Shown here: positions 15,286 through 24,295 of the stretch, piece after piece
Layout of the letters: each line of letters opens with the position of its first letter
Numbering within the stretch: position 1 is the first letter of the stretch
From: Cellulomonas massiliensis JC225
GTDB taxonomy: Bacteria; Actinomycetota; Actinomycetes; Actinomycetales; Cellulomonadaceae
Assembly: GCF_000312005.1 (NCBI RefSeq)
Contig: NZ_HE978588.1
Location: 2,459,259-2,495,300, forward strand
Direction of reading: 5' to 3'
DNA: 36,042 nt
Translations under genes and position numbers: made by a program
Notes under the pieces: model-generated
The model's input: only the letters and a program-made list of their open reading frames with translations
Databases searched by the model: none
Told to the model about the DNA's origin: nothing

Positions 15286-16093
15286 GGAGCGCCTCCTGAG
15301 CGAGCGCCGCCGCGATGACGGCGTCCTCCAGGTCCGGCGGGTCCAGCGGCTCGCCGCGCGCCGGCGTGCGCGGCGACCACTCGTGCAGCTCCCGCCCTCG
15401 CCGCCAGGCCCGCGCGCGGTCGGTGGCCTCGGCCGTCCGCACCACGACGCCGGGCGCGTCCCGGACGACCGCGTCGGGCGGCCCGGACAGCAGGGCCCGC
15501 CCGCCGTCGAGCACGAGCACGTGCGCGCACCGCTCCGCCTCGTCGAGGTACGTCGTCGCCATCGCGACCGCGGCGCCGCGGGCCGCCGCCCCCGAGACGA
15601 GCCGCCACAGGTCGACCCGGCTCACGGGGTCGACGCCCGTGCTCGGCTCGTCGAGCACCAGCAGCGGCGGCTCGTGCAGCATCGCGAGGCAGAACGCGAG
15701 CTTCTGACGCATGCCGCCGGACAGCGCGGACGCGAGCCGCCCGCGCACGTCCTGCAGGCCCGCCGCGCCCAGGAGGTCCCGCCGCCGGCGCGCCAGGGCC
15801 TCTCCGCGGACGCCGTAGGCCGCGGCGACGAAGTCGACGTTCTCGTCGACCGTGAGCTCCCGCCACACGCCCGACGCCGTCGGCATGAAGCCGCTCCGGT
15901 CCGGGGGCGGCGCGTCGACGTGCCCGTCCGCAGGAGCCACCGCGCCCGCGAGCGCACGCAGCAGCGTCGTCTTGCCCGCGCCGTCACCCCCGACGACGGC
16001 GACGACCTGGCCGGCCGGCACCGCGAGCGTCACCCCGTCGAGCGCGACCCGCTCGCCGTGCCGGACGGTGAGGTCCCGCACTCCCCACGTCAT
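15278..16093 (-). CDS. ABC-2 exporter ATPase with LSGG signature but altered Q- and H-loops
   Basis: This 271-residue ATPase carries Walker A (GGDGAGKTT, 35-43), the signature ALSGGMRQ (123-130) and Walker B (LLVLDEP, 144-150). The Q-loop Gln is replaced (FMPTASG, T72) and the H-loop His is replaced (ATTYLDEAE, T181); both were confirmed on the DNA. It therefore lacks exactly the elements its partner keeps, and keeps the one its partner lacks. In E. coli YbhF and RbbA two such ATPase domains are fused in one chain; here they are separate genes overlapping by 8 bases. The start ATG at 16093 overlaps the permease stop as ATGA. Confidence 0.93.
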   Translation of the reverse strand: MTWGVRDLTVRHGERVALDGVTLAVPAGQVVAVVGGDGAGKTTLLRALAGAVAPADGHVDAPPPDRSGFMPTASGVWRELTVDENVDFVAAAYGVRGEALARRRRDLLGAAGLQDVRGRLASALSGGMRQKLAFCLAMLHEPPLLVLDEPSTGVDPVSRVDLWRLVSGAAARGAAVAMATTYLDEAERCAHVLVLDGGRALLSGPPDAVVRDAPGVVVRTAEATDRARAWRRGRELHEWSPRTPARGEPLDPPDLEDAVIAAALAQEALRG

Positions 16094-17148
16094 GCCCGCA
16101 CCTGCGCGTGGGCCGGCGCGTGCGGCGCCCGGGCGGCCCGGCGCCCGGGCGCGAGGTCCCGGCGGAACCGCAGCACCGCCGCGGTGAACACGACGGTCGC
16201 GAGCACCGCCAGCACGACGTACGCCGGCCACAGCGAGTCCAGGCCGGCGCCCCGCAGCATCACGCCCTGCGAGAGCTGCACGAACCAGGTGAGGGGCAGG
16301 CAGTAGCCGATCGCGGCGATCCAGGCGGGCATCGCCTGCAGCGGGAAGATGAAGCCGGACAGCAGGATCTGGGGCAGCAGCGTCATGAGCGCCACCTGGA
16401 TCGCCTGGCCCTGCGTCTGCGACGCGGTCGAGATGAGCACGCCGATCCCGAGCACGACGAAGAGGAAGACGGCCCCGCCCAGGACGAGCAGCAGCGGGTT
16501 CCCCTCGAACGGCACGTGGAAGATCCAGACGCCGAGCAGCGTCACCAGCGCCATGTCGACCGAGGCGAGGATGAAGTAGGGCGCGATCTTCCCCACGATC
16601 ACGTCGGCGGGCCGCAGCGGCATGACGGCGAGCTGCTCGAGCGTGCCGGTCTGCCGCTCCCGGACGAGCCCGATGCTGGTGATGATCGTCCCGACGAACG
16701 TGAGGATGAGCCCGATCAGCGCGGGCACCATGACCCACGACGTCTCCAGGTCGGGGTTGAACAGGATCTCGACGTGCACGGCGTCGCCCGCGCGGCCGAA
16801 CGCGGCGCTGGCGGTCTGCGCGACGAACAGGCTGGAGCCGTCGACGTAGGCGGTCGGCGGCGTCGTCGCGGTGTCGACCACGACGTCGGCCTCGTTGTCG
16901 CGCACCATCGCGCGGGCATCGGCGGCCGTCGCGGACGGGTCGGTCGCGACGACGTCGAAGAGGTCCGGCGCCAACGCGGCCACCTGGTCCGCGCCGGGGC
17001 CGACGGCCTTCGTCGTGATGCTGTCGATCGTGAAGTTCGCGGCGTAGCCGAAGACCACGAGCAGGACGACCGGGAGGGCGACGAGCATCGCCACCGTCCG
17101 GCGGTCACGGCGCAGCTCGCGGAACTCCTTGAGGATCATCGCGCGCAT
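16090..17148 (-). CDS. ABC-2 type exporter permease
   Basis: A 352-residue membrane protein of the ABC2_membrane_3 type (YhhJ/YbhR/YbhS-like). It has a short cytoplasmic start (ILKEFRELRRDRRT), membrane segment 1 (about 20-40), a large extracytoplasmic domain (about 45-165), then five hydrophobic segments between about 170 and 330, with ERQTGTLEQLAVMPLRPADVI in the first cytoplasmic loop as in this family. It ends with a basic Ala- and His-rich tail. AGAAGG lies 8 bases before the ATG at 17148; an in-frame ATG 3 codons later is possible. The same operon encodes both ATPases; the divergent TetR gene suggests induction by the exported compound. Confidence 0.93.
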   Translation of the reverse strand: MRAMILKEFRELRRDRRTVAMLVALPVVLLVVFGYAANFTIDSITTKAVGPGADQVAALAPDLFDVVATDPSATAADARAMVRDNEADVVVDTATTPPTAYVDGSSLFVAQTASAAFGRAGDAVHVEILFNPDLETSWVMVPALIGLILTFVGTIITSIGLVRERQTGTLEQLAVMPLRPADVIVGKIAPYFILASVDMALVTLLGVWIFHVPFEGNPLLLVLGGAVFLFVVLGIGVLISTASQTQGQAIQVALMTLLPQILLSGFIFPLQAMPAWIAAIGYCLPLTWFVQLSQGVMLRGAGLDSLWPAYVVLAVLATVVFTAAVLRFRRDLAPGRRAARAPHAPAHAQVRA

Positions 17149-17182
17149 CGCGGAGCCTTCTCCCTAGGATGGACGAGAAAAG

Positions 17183-17198
17183 TTCGTCACGTGAGGAA
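17183..17198. promoter_or_regulatory. Probable TetR operator between the exporter operon and tetR
   Basis: TTCGTCACGTGAGGAA is a 16-base palindrome with one mismatched pair around a TCACGTGA core, in the 70-base gap between the permease start (17148) and the regulator start (17219). Extended to 24 bases, 9 of 12 pairs match. An outer perfect inverted repeat, TCCCTAG (17161-17167) and CTAGGGA (17201-17207), flanks it, and each arm is part of the ribosome binding region of one gene. Binding here would cover the promoters of both divergent units, as is usual for TetR autoregulation. Confidence 0.6.
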
Positions 17199-17218
17199 AT
17201 CTAGGGAGGTGCGGCACG

Positions 17219-17833
17219 GTGGTCAACCCCGCGGCCAACCCCGCGCGCGGCCGGCGGCCCGGCCCCAGCACGACGCGCGAGCAGATCCTCGCCGCGGCCC
17301 GCACCCAGTTCGCCGAGCACGGCTTCGAGCGCACGTCGATGCGCGCGGTCGCCCGCGCGGCCGGCGTCGACGCCAAGCTCGTCTCGCACTGGTTCGGCAC
17401 CAAGGACGAGCTGTTCGCCGCGGCGGTCGAGATCCCGTTCGACCCGGCGGACGTCGTCGCGCTGCTGGACGCCGTGCCGCGCGAGCGGATCGGCGAGCGG
17501 CTCGCCGGGTTCTTCGTCGGCGTCCTCACCGACCCGCTCGCGGGCGGCCGGGCGGCGGCGATCGTCCGCTCGGCGGCGACGTCCCCGGGCGCCGCCACCG
17601 TGCTGCGCGAGACGATGGTGCAGCGCCTGCTGGTGCCCGTCGCCCAGCACATCGGGGCGGACGAGCCCGAGCTGCGCGCCGAGCTCGTCGCGAGCCAGGT
17701 CGTCGGCCTCGTCGTCCTGCGCCGCGTCGTCGGCGTCGAGCCGTTGACGTCCCTGCCCGCCGCCCGGCTCGCGGCCGTCCTCGCGCCCACCGTCCAGCGC
17801 TACCTCACCGGCCCGCTGCCCCCGGCGCCCTGA
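17219..17833 (+). CDS. TetR-family transcriptional regulator
   Basis: A 204-residue regulator. The TetR_N helix-turn-helix spans about residues 19-65 (TREQILAAARTQFAEHGFERT, then SMRAVARAAGVDAKLVSHWFGTKDELFAAAV), followed by an all-helical ligand-binding and dimerisation domain with a C-terminal helix pattern common in actinobacterial TetRs. The start is GTG at 17219 with AGGGAGGT 8 bases upstream. It is divergent from the ABC-2 exporter operon, with a palindrome in the gap, so it most likely represses that operon and itself. The ligand is unknown. Confidence 0.93.
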   Translation: MVNPAANPARGRRPGPSTTREQILAAARTQFAEHGFERTSMRAVARAAGVDAKLVSHWFGTKDELFAAAVEIPFDPADVVALLDAVPRERIGERLAGFFVGVLTDPLAGGRAAAIVRSAATSPGAATVLRETMVQRLLVPVAQHIGADEPELRAELVASQVVGLVVLRRVVGVEPLTSLPAARLAAVLAPTVQRYLTGPLPPAP

Positions 17834-17928
17834 CCGCCGGCGCGTCGGGCCCGGTCGAACGCCCGCCCCGCCGCGCGTCACCCCGACGAGCGCCGGCACC
17901 GTGCCGGCCACGACCTGGAGGACGAACC

Positions 17929-18270
17929 ATGAGCCTGTACCTGCTGGGAGTGATCGAGCCCGTCGGGCCGGCCCCCGACCCCGAGCTGCTGGAGCCGGTC
18001 ATGGCGGCCGTCGCCGCGATCGACCGGGAGCTGCGCGACGCCGGTGCGCACGTCTTCGCGGGCGGCCTCGCCCAGCCGGCCGAGTCGCTGGTCGTGCGGG
18101 CGCACGACGGCGACGTCGTCCACGCCGACGGGCCCTACGTCGAGTCGACCGAACACCTCGGCGGCTTCACGATCGTCGACGTCGCCTCCCGCGAGGAGGC
18201 GGTGGCGTGGGCCGACCGGTTCGCCCGCGCGATCGGGCTGCCGATCGAGGTGCGCCCCTTCCGGCGCTGA
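17929..18270 (+). CDS. YCII-related (DGPF) domain protein
   Basis: This 113-residue protein has the YCII fold, a small alpha-beta dimer. The conserved segment VHADGPYVESTEHLGGFTIVDV (about 64-85, split here as VHADGPY and GGFTIVDV) contains the DGP signature, followed by SREEAVAWADRFA and the terminal EVRPFRR. Such proteins often neighbour ECF sigma factor genes, but none is seen here and the function is unproven. GGAGGA lies 6 bases before the ATG at 17929. It follows the TetR gene by 95 bases on the same strand and is convergent with kdpE. Confidence 0.88.
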   Translation: MSLYLLGVIEPVGPAPDPELLEPVMAAVAAIDRELRDAGAHVFAGGLAQPAESLVVRAHDGDVVHADGPYVESTEHLGGFTIVDVASREEAVAWADRFARAIGLPIEVRPFRR

Positions 18271-18313
18271 CCGTCACGCGGCCGGCTCGTCGCACGCCAC
18301 GCCCGACGGCGCC

Positions 18314-18997
18314 CTACACCTCGAAGACGTAGCCGAGCCCCGGCTGCGTCACGAGGTGGCGCGGGTGGGACGGGTCGTCCTCGAGCTTGCGGCGCAGCTG
18401 CGCGGAGTACACGCGCAGGTAGTTCGTCTCGTCGGAGTAGGCCTGGCCCCAGACCTCCTGCAGGAGCTGGCGCCGGGGGACGAGCCGGCCGCGGTGGCGC
18501 ACGAGCACCTCGAGCATCGACCACTCCGTCGGCGTGAGCCGCACCTCCACCCCGTCGCGCAGCACGCGCGCCCGGGCGAGGTCGATCACCAGCGAGCCGG
18601 CGGTCACGACCGACTCCTCGCCGTCGGCGGGGGCGGCGGCCCGGCGCACGGCGGCGCGCAGGCGCGCGAGCAGCTCGTTCATGGCGAAGGGCTTGGTGAC
18701 GTAGTCGTCCGCGCCCGCGTCGAGCGCCTCGACCTTGTCCTCGCCGTGCTGGCGCGCGGACAGCACGACGACGGGGACGCGCGTCCACGCGCGCAGCGCG
18801 GCGATGACGTCCAGCCCGCTCATGTCGGGCAGGCCGAGGTCGAGCAGCACCACGTCGGGCACCCGCTCCGCGGCGGCGGCGATCGCGCTCGCGCCGTCCG
18901 CCGCCGTGGTCACGTCCCACCCCGACGCCCGCAGGGTGATCGCAAGGGCGTGCGCCAGTCCGGGCTCGTCGTCCACGACGAGGACGCGGTTGCTCAT
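18314..18997 (-). CDS. kdpE: Response regulator KdpE (OmpR/PhoB family)
   Basis: KdpE is phosphorylated by KdpD and activates the kdp promoter. The 227-residue protein has a receiver domain (1-120) with acidic pocket D10/E11, phospho-acceptor D53 (LLDLGLPD) and the conserved Lys in YVTKPF, then an OmpR-type winged helix (about 128-227) with LTPTEWSMLEVLVRHRGR and ending VTQPGLGYVFEV. Its ATG at 18997 overlaps the kdpD stop as ATGA. The tandem repeat boxes at 26237-26286 have the geometry expected of sites for this family. Confidence 0.95.
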   Translation of the reverse strand: MSNRVLVVDDEPGLAHALAITLRASGWDVTTAADGASAIAAAAERVPDVVLLDLGLPDMSGLDVIAALRAWTRVPVVVLSARQHGEDKVEALDAGADDYVTKPFAMNELLARLRAAVRRAAAPADGEESVVTAGSLVIDLARARVLRDGVEVRLTPTEWSMLEVLVRHRGRLVPRRQLLQEVWGQAYSDETNYLRVYSAQLRRKLEDDPSHPRHLVTQPGLGYVFEV

Positions 18998-21534
18998 GGG
19001 GCGGTCTCCCGGGTCGCGGGGGCGTCGGCCAGCGGCACGACGACCACCATGGTGAGGCCTCCACCGGGCGTGTCCTCGGGGCGGACCTCGGCGCCCACGG
19101 CGTCGGCGAGGCCCTGCGCCACCGCCAGCCCGAGCCCCAGCCCGCTGCCGGCCGCGTCGCCGAGCCGCTGGAACGGCTCGAACAGGCGCGGCTTGAGGTC
19201 GTCCGGCACGCCGGGACCGCGGTCCACCACCTGCAGCACCATCGACGGGCCCGCGGACGCCGCCCCTGCCGGCGCCGTCTGCGCGCCCACCGTGACGGCG
19301 GTCCCGGCAGGGGCGTGCCGGACCGCGTTGTCGACGAGGTTCGCGACCACCCGCTCCAGCAGGCCGGGGTCCGTCAGCACCAGCGGGAGCGTCTCGGGCA
19401 GCTCCAGCCGGACCTGCGGGTGCCCCTCGGCGGCGACCGGCACCACCTCCTCGAGGCTCACGGGGCGCAGCCGCGGCCGCAGGCTGCCGGTCTGCAGGCG
19501 TGAGAGGTCGAGCAGGTCGTCGATGAGGTGCTCGAGGCGTCCGGTGGCTGCGGCGAGCGTCGCGACGAGGGCGTCGCGGTCCGCCTCGCTCAGCCGGAGC
19601 TCGTCGTGGGTGAGGGCGTCGACCGCCGCCCGGATGGTCGCGAGCGGCGTCCGCAGGTCGTGCGAGACGGCCGCCAGCAGCGCGGTGCGCGTGCCCTCGG
19701 TCTGCTCGAGGACGCGTGCGTGGTCGGCGCGCTCGCGCAGGCGCTCCTGCTCCAGCAGGACGCCGACCTGCGAGCCGAACGCCTCGAGCACCCGGCGGTC
19801 GGAGGCGGGCAGGGCGCGGCCGCTCAGCGCGAGCAGGCGGGTCTCGTCGACCTCGACGACGGTCGACGCGGCCGCCGGGTCGTCGGCGGCCGCGCCGTCG
19901 CGGGCGAGCGTCACCCACCTGCCGCCGTCCCGCGCGAGCAGCGCGACGCCGTCCAGGGTGAACGTCTCGCGCAGCCGCGCGACGAGCGCCTCCGCGGTCC
20001 CCTCGCCGGACAGCACCGAGCGGGACACCGCCGCCAGCGCGCTCGCCTCCGCGCGGGCCCGGAACGCGTCGGAGGTCCGCCGCGCCGCCAGGTCGACCAC
20101 CGAGGCGACCCCCGCGGCGACCAGCACGAACACGGCCAGCGCGAGCGCGTTCTCCGGCTCGGCGACCGAGAGCATGCCCGTCGGCTCGGTGAAGAACCAG
20201 TTGAGGAGCAGGAACCCGAGGACGGCGCTGACGAGGGCCGGCCACAGCCCGCCGACGAGCGCGACGAGGACCGTGAACGCGAGGAACAGCAGCAGGTCGC
20301 TCGGCAGCTCGAGCACGTCCTCGAGCGCCAGGAGCAGGAGGGTGAGCAGGGGCGTGCCGAGGAGGGCGGTGAGCCAGCCCGCGACGCGGCGGCCACGGGA
20401 CAGGGGGGACGTGCGGGCCGCCCGTCGCCCGGTGCGGGCCTGCTCGTGCGTGACGAGGTGCACGTCGATCGCGCCGGCCAGCCGGGCGATCTCGGTGCCG
20501 TGCCCCTCGGTGAGCGCCTCGCGCAGCCGGCTCCGGCGGGAGACCCCGACGACGATCATCGTCGCGTTGACGCCGCGCGCGAAGTCCACCACGGCGCTCG
20601 GGACGTCCTCGCCGACGACGGTGTGCAGGGTGCCCCCGAGCTGCTCGACGAGGCGGCGCTGGGCGGCGAGCGTCGCCGGGGGCACGCGGGGCAGGCCGTC
20701 GGTGGCGAGCACGTGCACCGCGAGCAGGTCCGAGCCGGCGGCGCGCTGCGCGATCCGGGCCCCGCGCCGCAGCAGCGTGTCGGTCTCGGGGCCGCCGGTC
20801 ACCGCGACGACGACCCGCTCGCGCGCCGGCCAGGGCGTCTCGATCGCGTGCTGGCGGCGGTAGTCGGTGAGGTCGTCGTCGACGAGGTCGGCGAGCCACA
20901 GCAGCGCCAGCTCCCGCAGGGCGGTGAGGTTGCCGAGCCGGAAGTACGACGAGAGCGCCGCGTCCACCTGCTCCGCGCGGTAGACGTTCCCGTGCGCGAG
21001 GCGCCGACGCAGCGCCTGCGGCGGGAGGTCGACGAGCTGGATCTGGTCGGCCGCCCGCACGACGTGGTCGGGGACGGTCTCGCGCTGGCGCACCCCCGTG
21101 ATCCGCTCGACGTCGTCGTTGAGCGACTCCAGGTGCTGGACGTTGACGGTGGTCAGCACGTCGACGCCCGCCTCCAGGAGCTCCTGCACGTCCTGCCACC
21201 GTCGGGCGTGGCGCGAGCCGGGCGCGTTGGTGTGCGCCAGCTCGTCGACGAGCACGACCTGCGGGGCGCGGACGAGGACCGCCGCGACGTCCAGCTCGCC
21301 GAGCGCGAGGCCGCGGTGCGTGAGCTCCAGCCGGTCGAGCACCTCGAGCCCGTCGAGCTGTGCGGCGGTCGCCGTCCGGCCGTGGGTCTCGACCAGACCG
21401 ACGACGACGTCCGTGCCGCGGGCTCGCCGGCGGTGCAGCTCGTCGAGCGCGGCGTAGGTCTTGCCCACCCCGGGCGCCGCGCCCAGGTAGACCGTCAGCC
21501 GGCCGCGGCGCACGCCGCTCGGCTCGCTCGTCAC
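18994..21534 (-). CDS. kdpD: Sensor histidine kinase KdpD
   Basis: KdpD senses K+ limitation and phosphorylates KdpE. The 846 residues run: cytoplasmic KdpD domain (about 10-220) with Walker A GAAPGVGKT (18-26) and Walker B VVLVDELAHTNAPGSRHA (93-110); a universal-stress-like domain (about 238-365, VVVAVTGGPETD); four closely spaced membrane segments (about 385-485); a GAF-like linker (about 490-600); HisKA with phospho-acceptor H625 (AAVSHDLRTPLA); and an ATPase domain with NLVDNAVRHAP and SGLGLGLAVAQG. The start is GTG at 21534, overlapping the kdpC stop as GTGA. Slightly shorter than E. coli KdpD (894) but complete in domains. Confidence 0.96.
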   Translation of the reverse strand: MTSEPSGVRRGRLTVYLGAAPGVGKTYAALDELHRRRARGTDVVVGLVETHGRTATAAQLDGLEVLDRLELTHRGLALGELDVAAVLVRAPQVVLVDELAHTNAPGSRHARRWQDVQELLEAGVDVLTTVNVQHLESLNDDVERITGVRQRETVPDHVVRAADQIQLVDLPPQALRRRLAHGNVYRAEQVDAALSSYFRLGNLTALRELALLWLADLVDDDLTDYRRQHAIETPWPARERVVVAVTGGPETDTLLRRGARIAQRAAGSDLLAVHVLATDGLPRVPPATLAAQRRLVEQLGGTLHTVVGEDVPSAVVDFARGVNATMIVVGVSRRSRLREALTEGHGTEIARLAGAIDVHLVTHEQARTGRRAARTSPLSRGRRVAGWLTALLGTPLLTLLLLALEDVLELPSDLLLFLAFTVLVALVGGLWPALVSAVLGFLLLNWFFTEPTGMLSVAEPENALALAVFVLVAAGVASVVDLAARRTSDAFRARAEASALAAVSRSVLSGEGTAEALVARLRETFTLDGVALLARDGGRWVTLARDGAAADDPAAASTVVEVDETRLLALSGRALPASDRRVLEAFGSQVGVLLEQERLRERADHARVLEQTEGTRTALLAAVSHDLRTPLATIRAAVDALTHDELRLSEADRDALVATLAAATGRLEHLIDDLLDLSRLQTGSLRPRLRPVSLEEVVPVAAEGHPQVRLELPETLPLVLTDPGLLERVVANLVDNAVRHAPAGTAVTVGAQTAPAGAASAGPSMVLQVVDRGPGVPDDLKPRLFEPFQRLGDAAGSGLGLGLAVAQGLADAVGAEVRPEDTPGGGLTMVVVVPLADAPATRETAP

Positions 21535-22166
21535 GAGGCCATTGTCCGCAGGGCGAGGTTCAGGCGCAGCACGTTCACCCGCGGCTCGCCGAGCACGCCG
21601 AGGTCGCGCCCGAGCGTCGACCGCCGCACGAGCGCTCGGACCTCCCGCTCCGGCAGCCCGCGCTCGCGCGCGACCCGGGGCACCTGCTGCAGCGCCCACG
21701 CGGGGGAGATGTCGGGGTCCAGGCCGGAGCCGGACGCCGTGACGGCGTCGGGGGGCACGAGACCGGGGTCGACACCGTCCTGCTCCGCGGCCTGCGCCCG
21801 GCGCTCCTGCACCTGCCGCACGAGGTCGGGGTTCTGCGGCCCGAGGTTGGAGCCTCCCGACGCGCGGGTGTCGTACCCCTCGCCCGCCGCCGACGGCCGG
21901 GGGTGGAACCACTGCGGGCCCGTGAACGCCTGGCCCACGGGGGCCGAGCCCACCGCGAGCGCGCGGTCCGTCGTGCGTGCGCCGTCCGCGATGAGGAGGG
22001 AGCCGTGCGCCTGCCACGGCAGCAGCACCTGGGCGGCGGCGGTGACCGCGAGCGGGTACGCCAGGCCGAGGACGAGGGTGAGCACGGCGAGGACGCGCAG
22101 GCCGGCCCACGTCTGGCGCAGGAACGGGACGGCGGTGGCGGGGCGCAGGGGGGCGGGTGCGGTCAC
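21531..22166 (-). CDS. kdpC: K+-transporting ATPase subunit KdpC
   Basis: KdpC is the single-span subunit that assists ATP binding by KdpB. The 211-residue protein has one N-terminal membrane segment (about 20-45, [21 protein letters not shown]), then the conserved [31 protein letters not shown], the [18 protein letters not shown] motif and the final [11 protein letters not shown]. The start is GTG at 22166, overlapping the kdpB stop as GTGA. Confidence 0.96.
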   Translation of the reverse strand: MTAPAPLRPATAVPFLRQTWAGLRVLAVLTLVLGLAYPLAVTAAAQVLLPWQAHGSLLIADGARTTDRALAVGSAPVGQAFTGPQWFHPRPSAAGEGYDTRASGGSNLGPQNPDLVRQVQERRAQAAEQDGVDPGLVPPDAVTASGSGLDPDISPAWALQQVPRVARERGLPEREVRALVRRSTLGRDLGVLGEPRVNVLRLNLALRTMAS

Positions 22167-24295
22167 GAGAGGACTCCCAGGGCGGTGACGAGCAGGTCGA
22201 CGAGCTTGATGCCGACGAACGGCGCGACGAGGCCGCCGACGCCGTACAGCAGGAGGTTGCGGCGCAGGAGGGCCGAGGCGGAGGCCGGGCGGTAGCGCAC
22301 GCCCCGCAGGGCGAGCGGCAGGAGCGCGACGATGACGAGCGCGTTGAAGACGACGGCCGAGAGCACCGCCGACTCGGGGCTGCCGAGGTGCATCACGTCG
22401 AGGACGCGCAGCGGCGGGAACGCCACCGCGAACATGGCGGGGAGGATCGCGAAGTACTTGGCCACGTCGTTCGCGATGGAGAACGTCGTCAGGGCACCGC
22501 GCGTGATGAGCAGCTGCTTGCCGATCTCGACGACCTCGATGAGCTTGGTCGGGTCGGAGTCGAGGTCGACCATGTTCCCGGCCTCCTTCGCGGCGCTCGT
22601 GCCCGAGCTCATCGCGACGCCGACGTCGGCCTGGGCGAGCGCGGGCGCGTCGTTGGTGCCGTCGCCGCACATCGCGACGAGGCGACCGCCGGCCTGCTCG
22701 CGGCGGATGAGGGCGAGCTTGTCCTCCGGGGTCGCCTCCGCGAGCACCTCGTCGACACCGGCCTCGCGGCCGATGGCCTCCGCGGTGACCCGGTTGTCGC
22801 CCGTCACCATCACGGTGCGGATGCCCATGGCCCGCAGCGCGTCGAAGCGGTCGCGCAGGCCGTCCTTGACGACGTCCTTGAGGTGCACGACGCCGAGGAC
22901 CCGGGCGGGCCGGTCGCCGACCTGCTCCGCGACCACCAGCGGGGTGCCGCCGGTCGCCGCGATCGCGTCGACGGTCGCCGCGACGTCGTCGCCCGCGTGC
23001 CCGCCGGTGGACCGGACCCAGTGCGTCACGGCGGCCGCCGCGCCCTTGCGGACGCGCCGCGGGTCGACACCGTCGAGGTCGACGCCGCTCATCCGGGTGC
23101 GGGCCGAGAACGGCACCAGGGTCGACCCGACGAGCTCGCCCTCCGGACGCTCGCGCAGGCCGAACCGCTCCTTGACCAGCACGAGGACCGACCGGCCCTC
23201 CGGCGTCTCGTCGGCCATCGAGGACAGCTGCGCGGCGTCCGCGAGCCGCTCCACCGGGACCCCGGCGGCGGCGACGAGCTCGGAGGCCCGCCGGTTGCCG
23301 AAGGTGATGGTGCCGGTCTTGTCGAGCAGCAGGACGTCGACGTCTCCGGCCGCCTCGACCGCCCGGCCGCTCGTCGCGAGCACGTTGCGCCGCACCAGCC
23401 GGTCCATGCCGGCGATGCCGATGGCCGACAACAGCGCGCCGATCGTCGTGGGGATGAGGCACACGAGCAGGGCGACGAGGACGACGAGCCGCTGCGGCGC
23501 GCCCGAGTAGACCGCGAACGGCTGCAGCGTCACCACCGCCAGCAGGAAGACGATCGTCAGCGACGTGAGCAGCACGTCGAGCGCGACCTCGTTGGGGGTG
23601 CGCTGCCGCTGCGAGCCCTCGACCAGGGCGATCATCCGGTCGACGAAGGTGCGTCCCGGCTCGGCGGTGATCCGGACGACGACCTCGTCGGACAGCACGA
23701 CCGTGCCGCCCGTGACGGCGCAGCGGTCGCCGCCCGACTCGCGGATGACAGGGGCGGACTCGCCGGTGATCGCCGACTCGTCCACGCTGGCGACCCCTTC
23801 GACGACGTCGCCGTCGCCGGGGATCGTCCGGCCGGCCCGGACGACGACGACGTCACCCGGCCGCAACGTCGAGCTGGGCACCTCCTGCGTCGGGAGCGCC
23901 GCGAGGCCCGTGGTGTGCTCGAGCGTGTCCGGCGGCGCGACGACGCGCAGGGCGGTCGTCTCGCGCTGCGTCGCGCGCAGGCTCGCGGCCTGCGCCTTGC
24001 CGCGGCCCTCCGCGACCGCCTCCGCGAGCGTCGCGCACAGCACCGTCAGCCAGAGCCACGCCGTGATCGACCAGGCGAACGCGTCGGGCTCGATCGCGGC
24101 GAGCACGGTCGTGAAGGCCGCGCCGACCTCGACGACGAGCAGCACCGGGGTGCGCCGCAGGCGCCGGGGGTCGAGGCCTCGCAGCGCGTCGGGCAGGGCG
24201 GCCGCCAGCTGGCGGACGGACAGCACCGTGGGCGCGCCGGCCACCGGGCGGGCGGTCACGGGCGACGACGGGCGGACGGGGGTGCTCGTGCTCAT
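22163..24295 (-). CDS. kdpB: K+-transporting P-type ATPase, catalytic subunit KdpB
   Basis: KdpB hydrolyses ATP to drive high-affinity K+ uptake through KdpA. The 710-residue protein contains the actuator motif TGES (177-180), whose Ser corresponds to the inhibitory phospho-site known in E. coli KdpB; membrane motif [10 protein letters not shown]; phosphorylation site DKTGTIT with D325; nucleotide domain KGAAAAV; and the hinge [18 protein letters not shown]. All catalytic residues look intact. The N-terminal 40 residues are somewhat longer than usual. Its ATG at 24295 overlaps the kdpA stop as ATGA. Confidence 0.97.
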   Translation of the reverse strand: MSTSTPVRPSSPVTARPVAGAPTVLSVRQLAAALPDALRGLDPRRLRRTPVLLVVEVGAAFTTVLAAIEPDAFAWSITAWLWLTVLCATLAEAVAEGRGKAQAASLRATQRETTALRVVAPPDTLEHTTGLAALPTQEVPSSTLRPGDVVVVRAGRTIPGDGDVVEGVASVDESAITGESAPVIRESGGDRCAVTGGTVVLSDEVVVRITAEPGRTFVDRMIALVEGSQRQRTPNEVALDVLLTSLTIVFLLAVVTLQPFAVYSGAPQRLVVLVALLVCLIPTTIGALLSAIGIAGMDRLVRRNVLATSGRAVEAAGDVDVLLLDKTGTITFGNRRASELVAAAGVPVERLADAAQLSSMADETPEGRSVLVLVKERFGLRERPEGELVGSTLVPFSARTRMSGVDLDGVDPRRVRKGAAAAVTHWVRSTGGHAGDDVAATVDAIAATGGTPLVVAEQVGDRPARVLGVVHLKDVVKDGLRDRFDALRAMGIRTVMVTGDNRVTAEAIGREAGVDEVLAEATPEDKLALIRREQAGGRLVAMCGDGTNDAPALAQADVGVAMSSGTSAAKEAGNMVDLDSDPTKLIEVVEIGKQLLITRGALTTFSIANDVAKYFAILPAMFAVAFPPLRVLDVMHLGSPESAVLSAVVFNALVIVALLPLALRGVRYRPASASALLRRNLLLYGVGGLVAPFVGIKLVDLLVTALGVLS

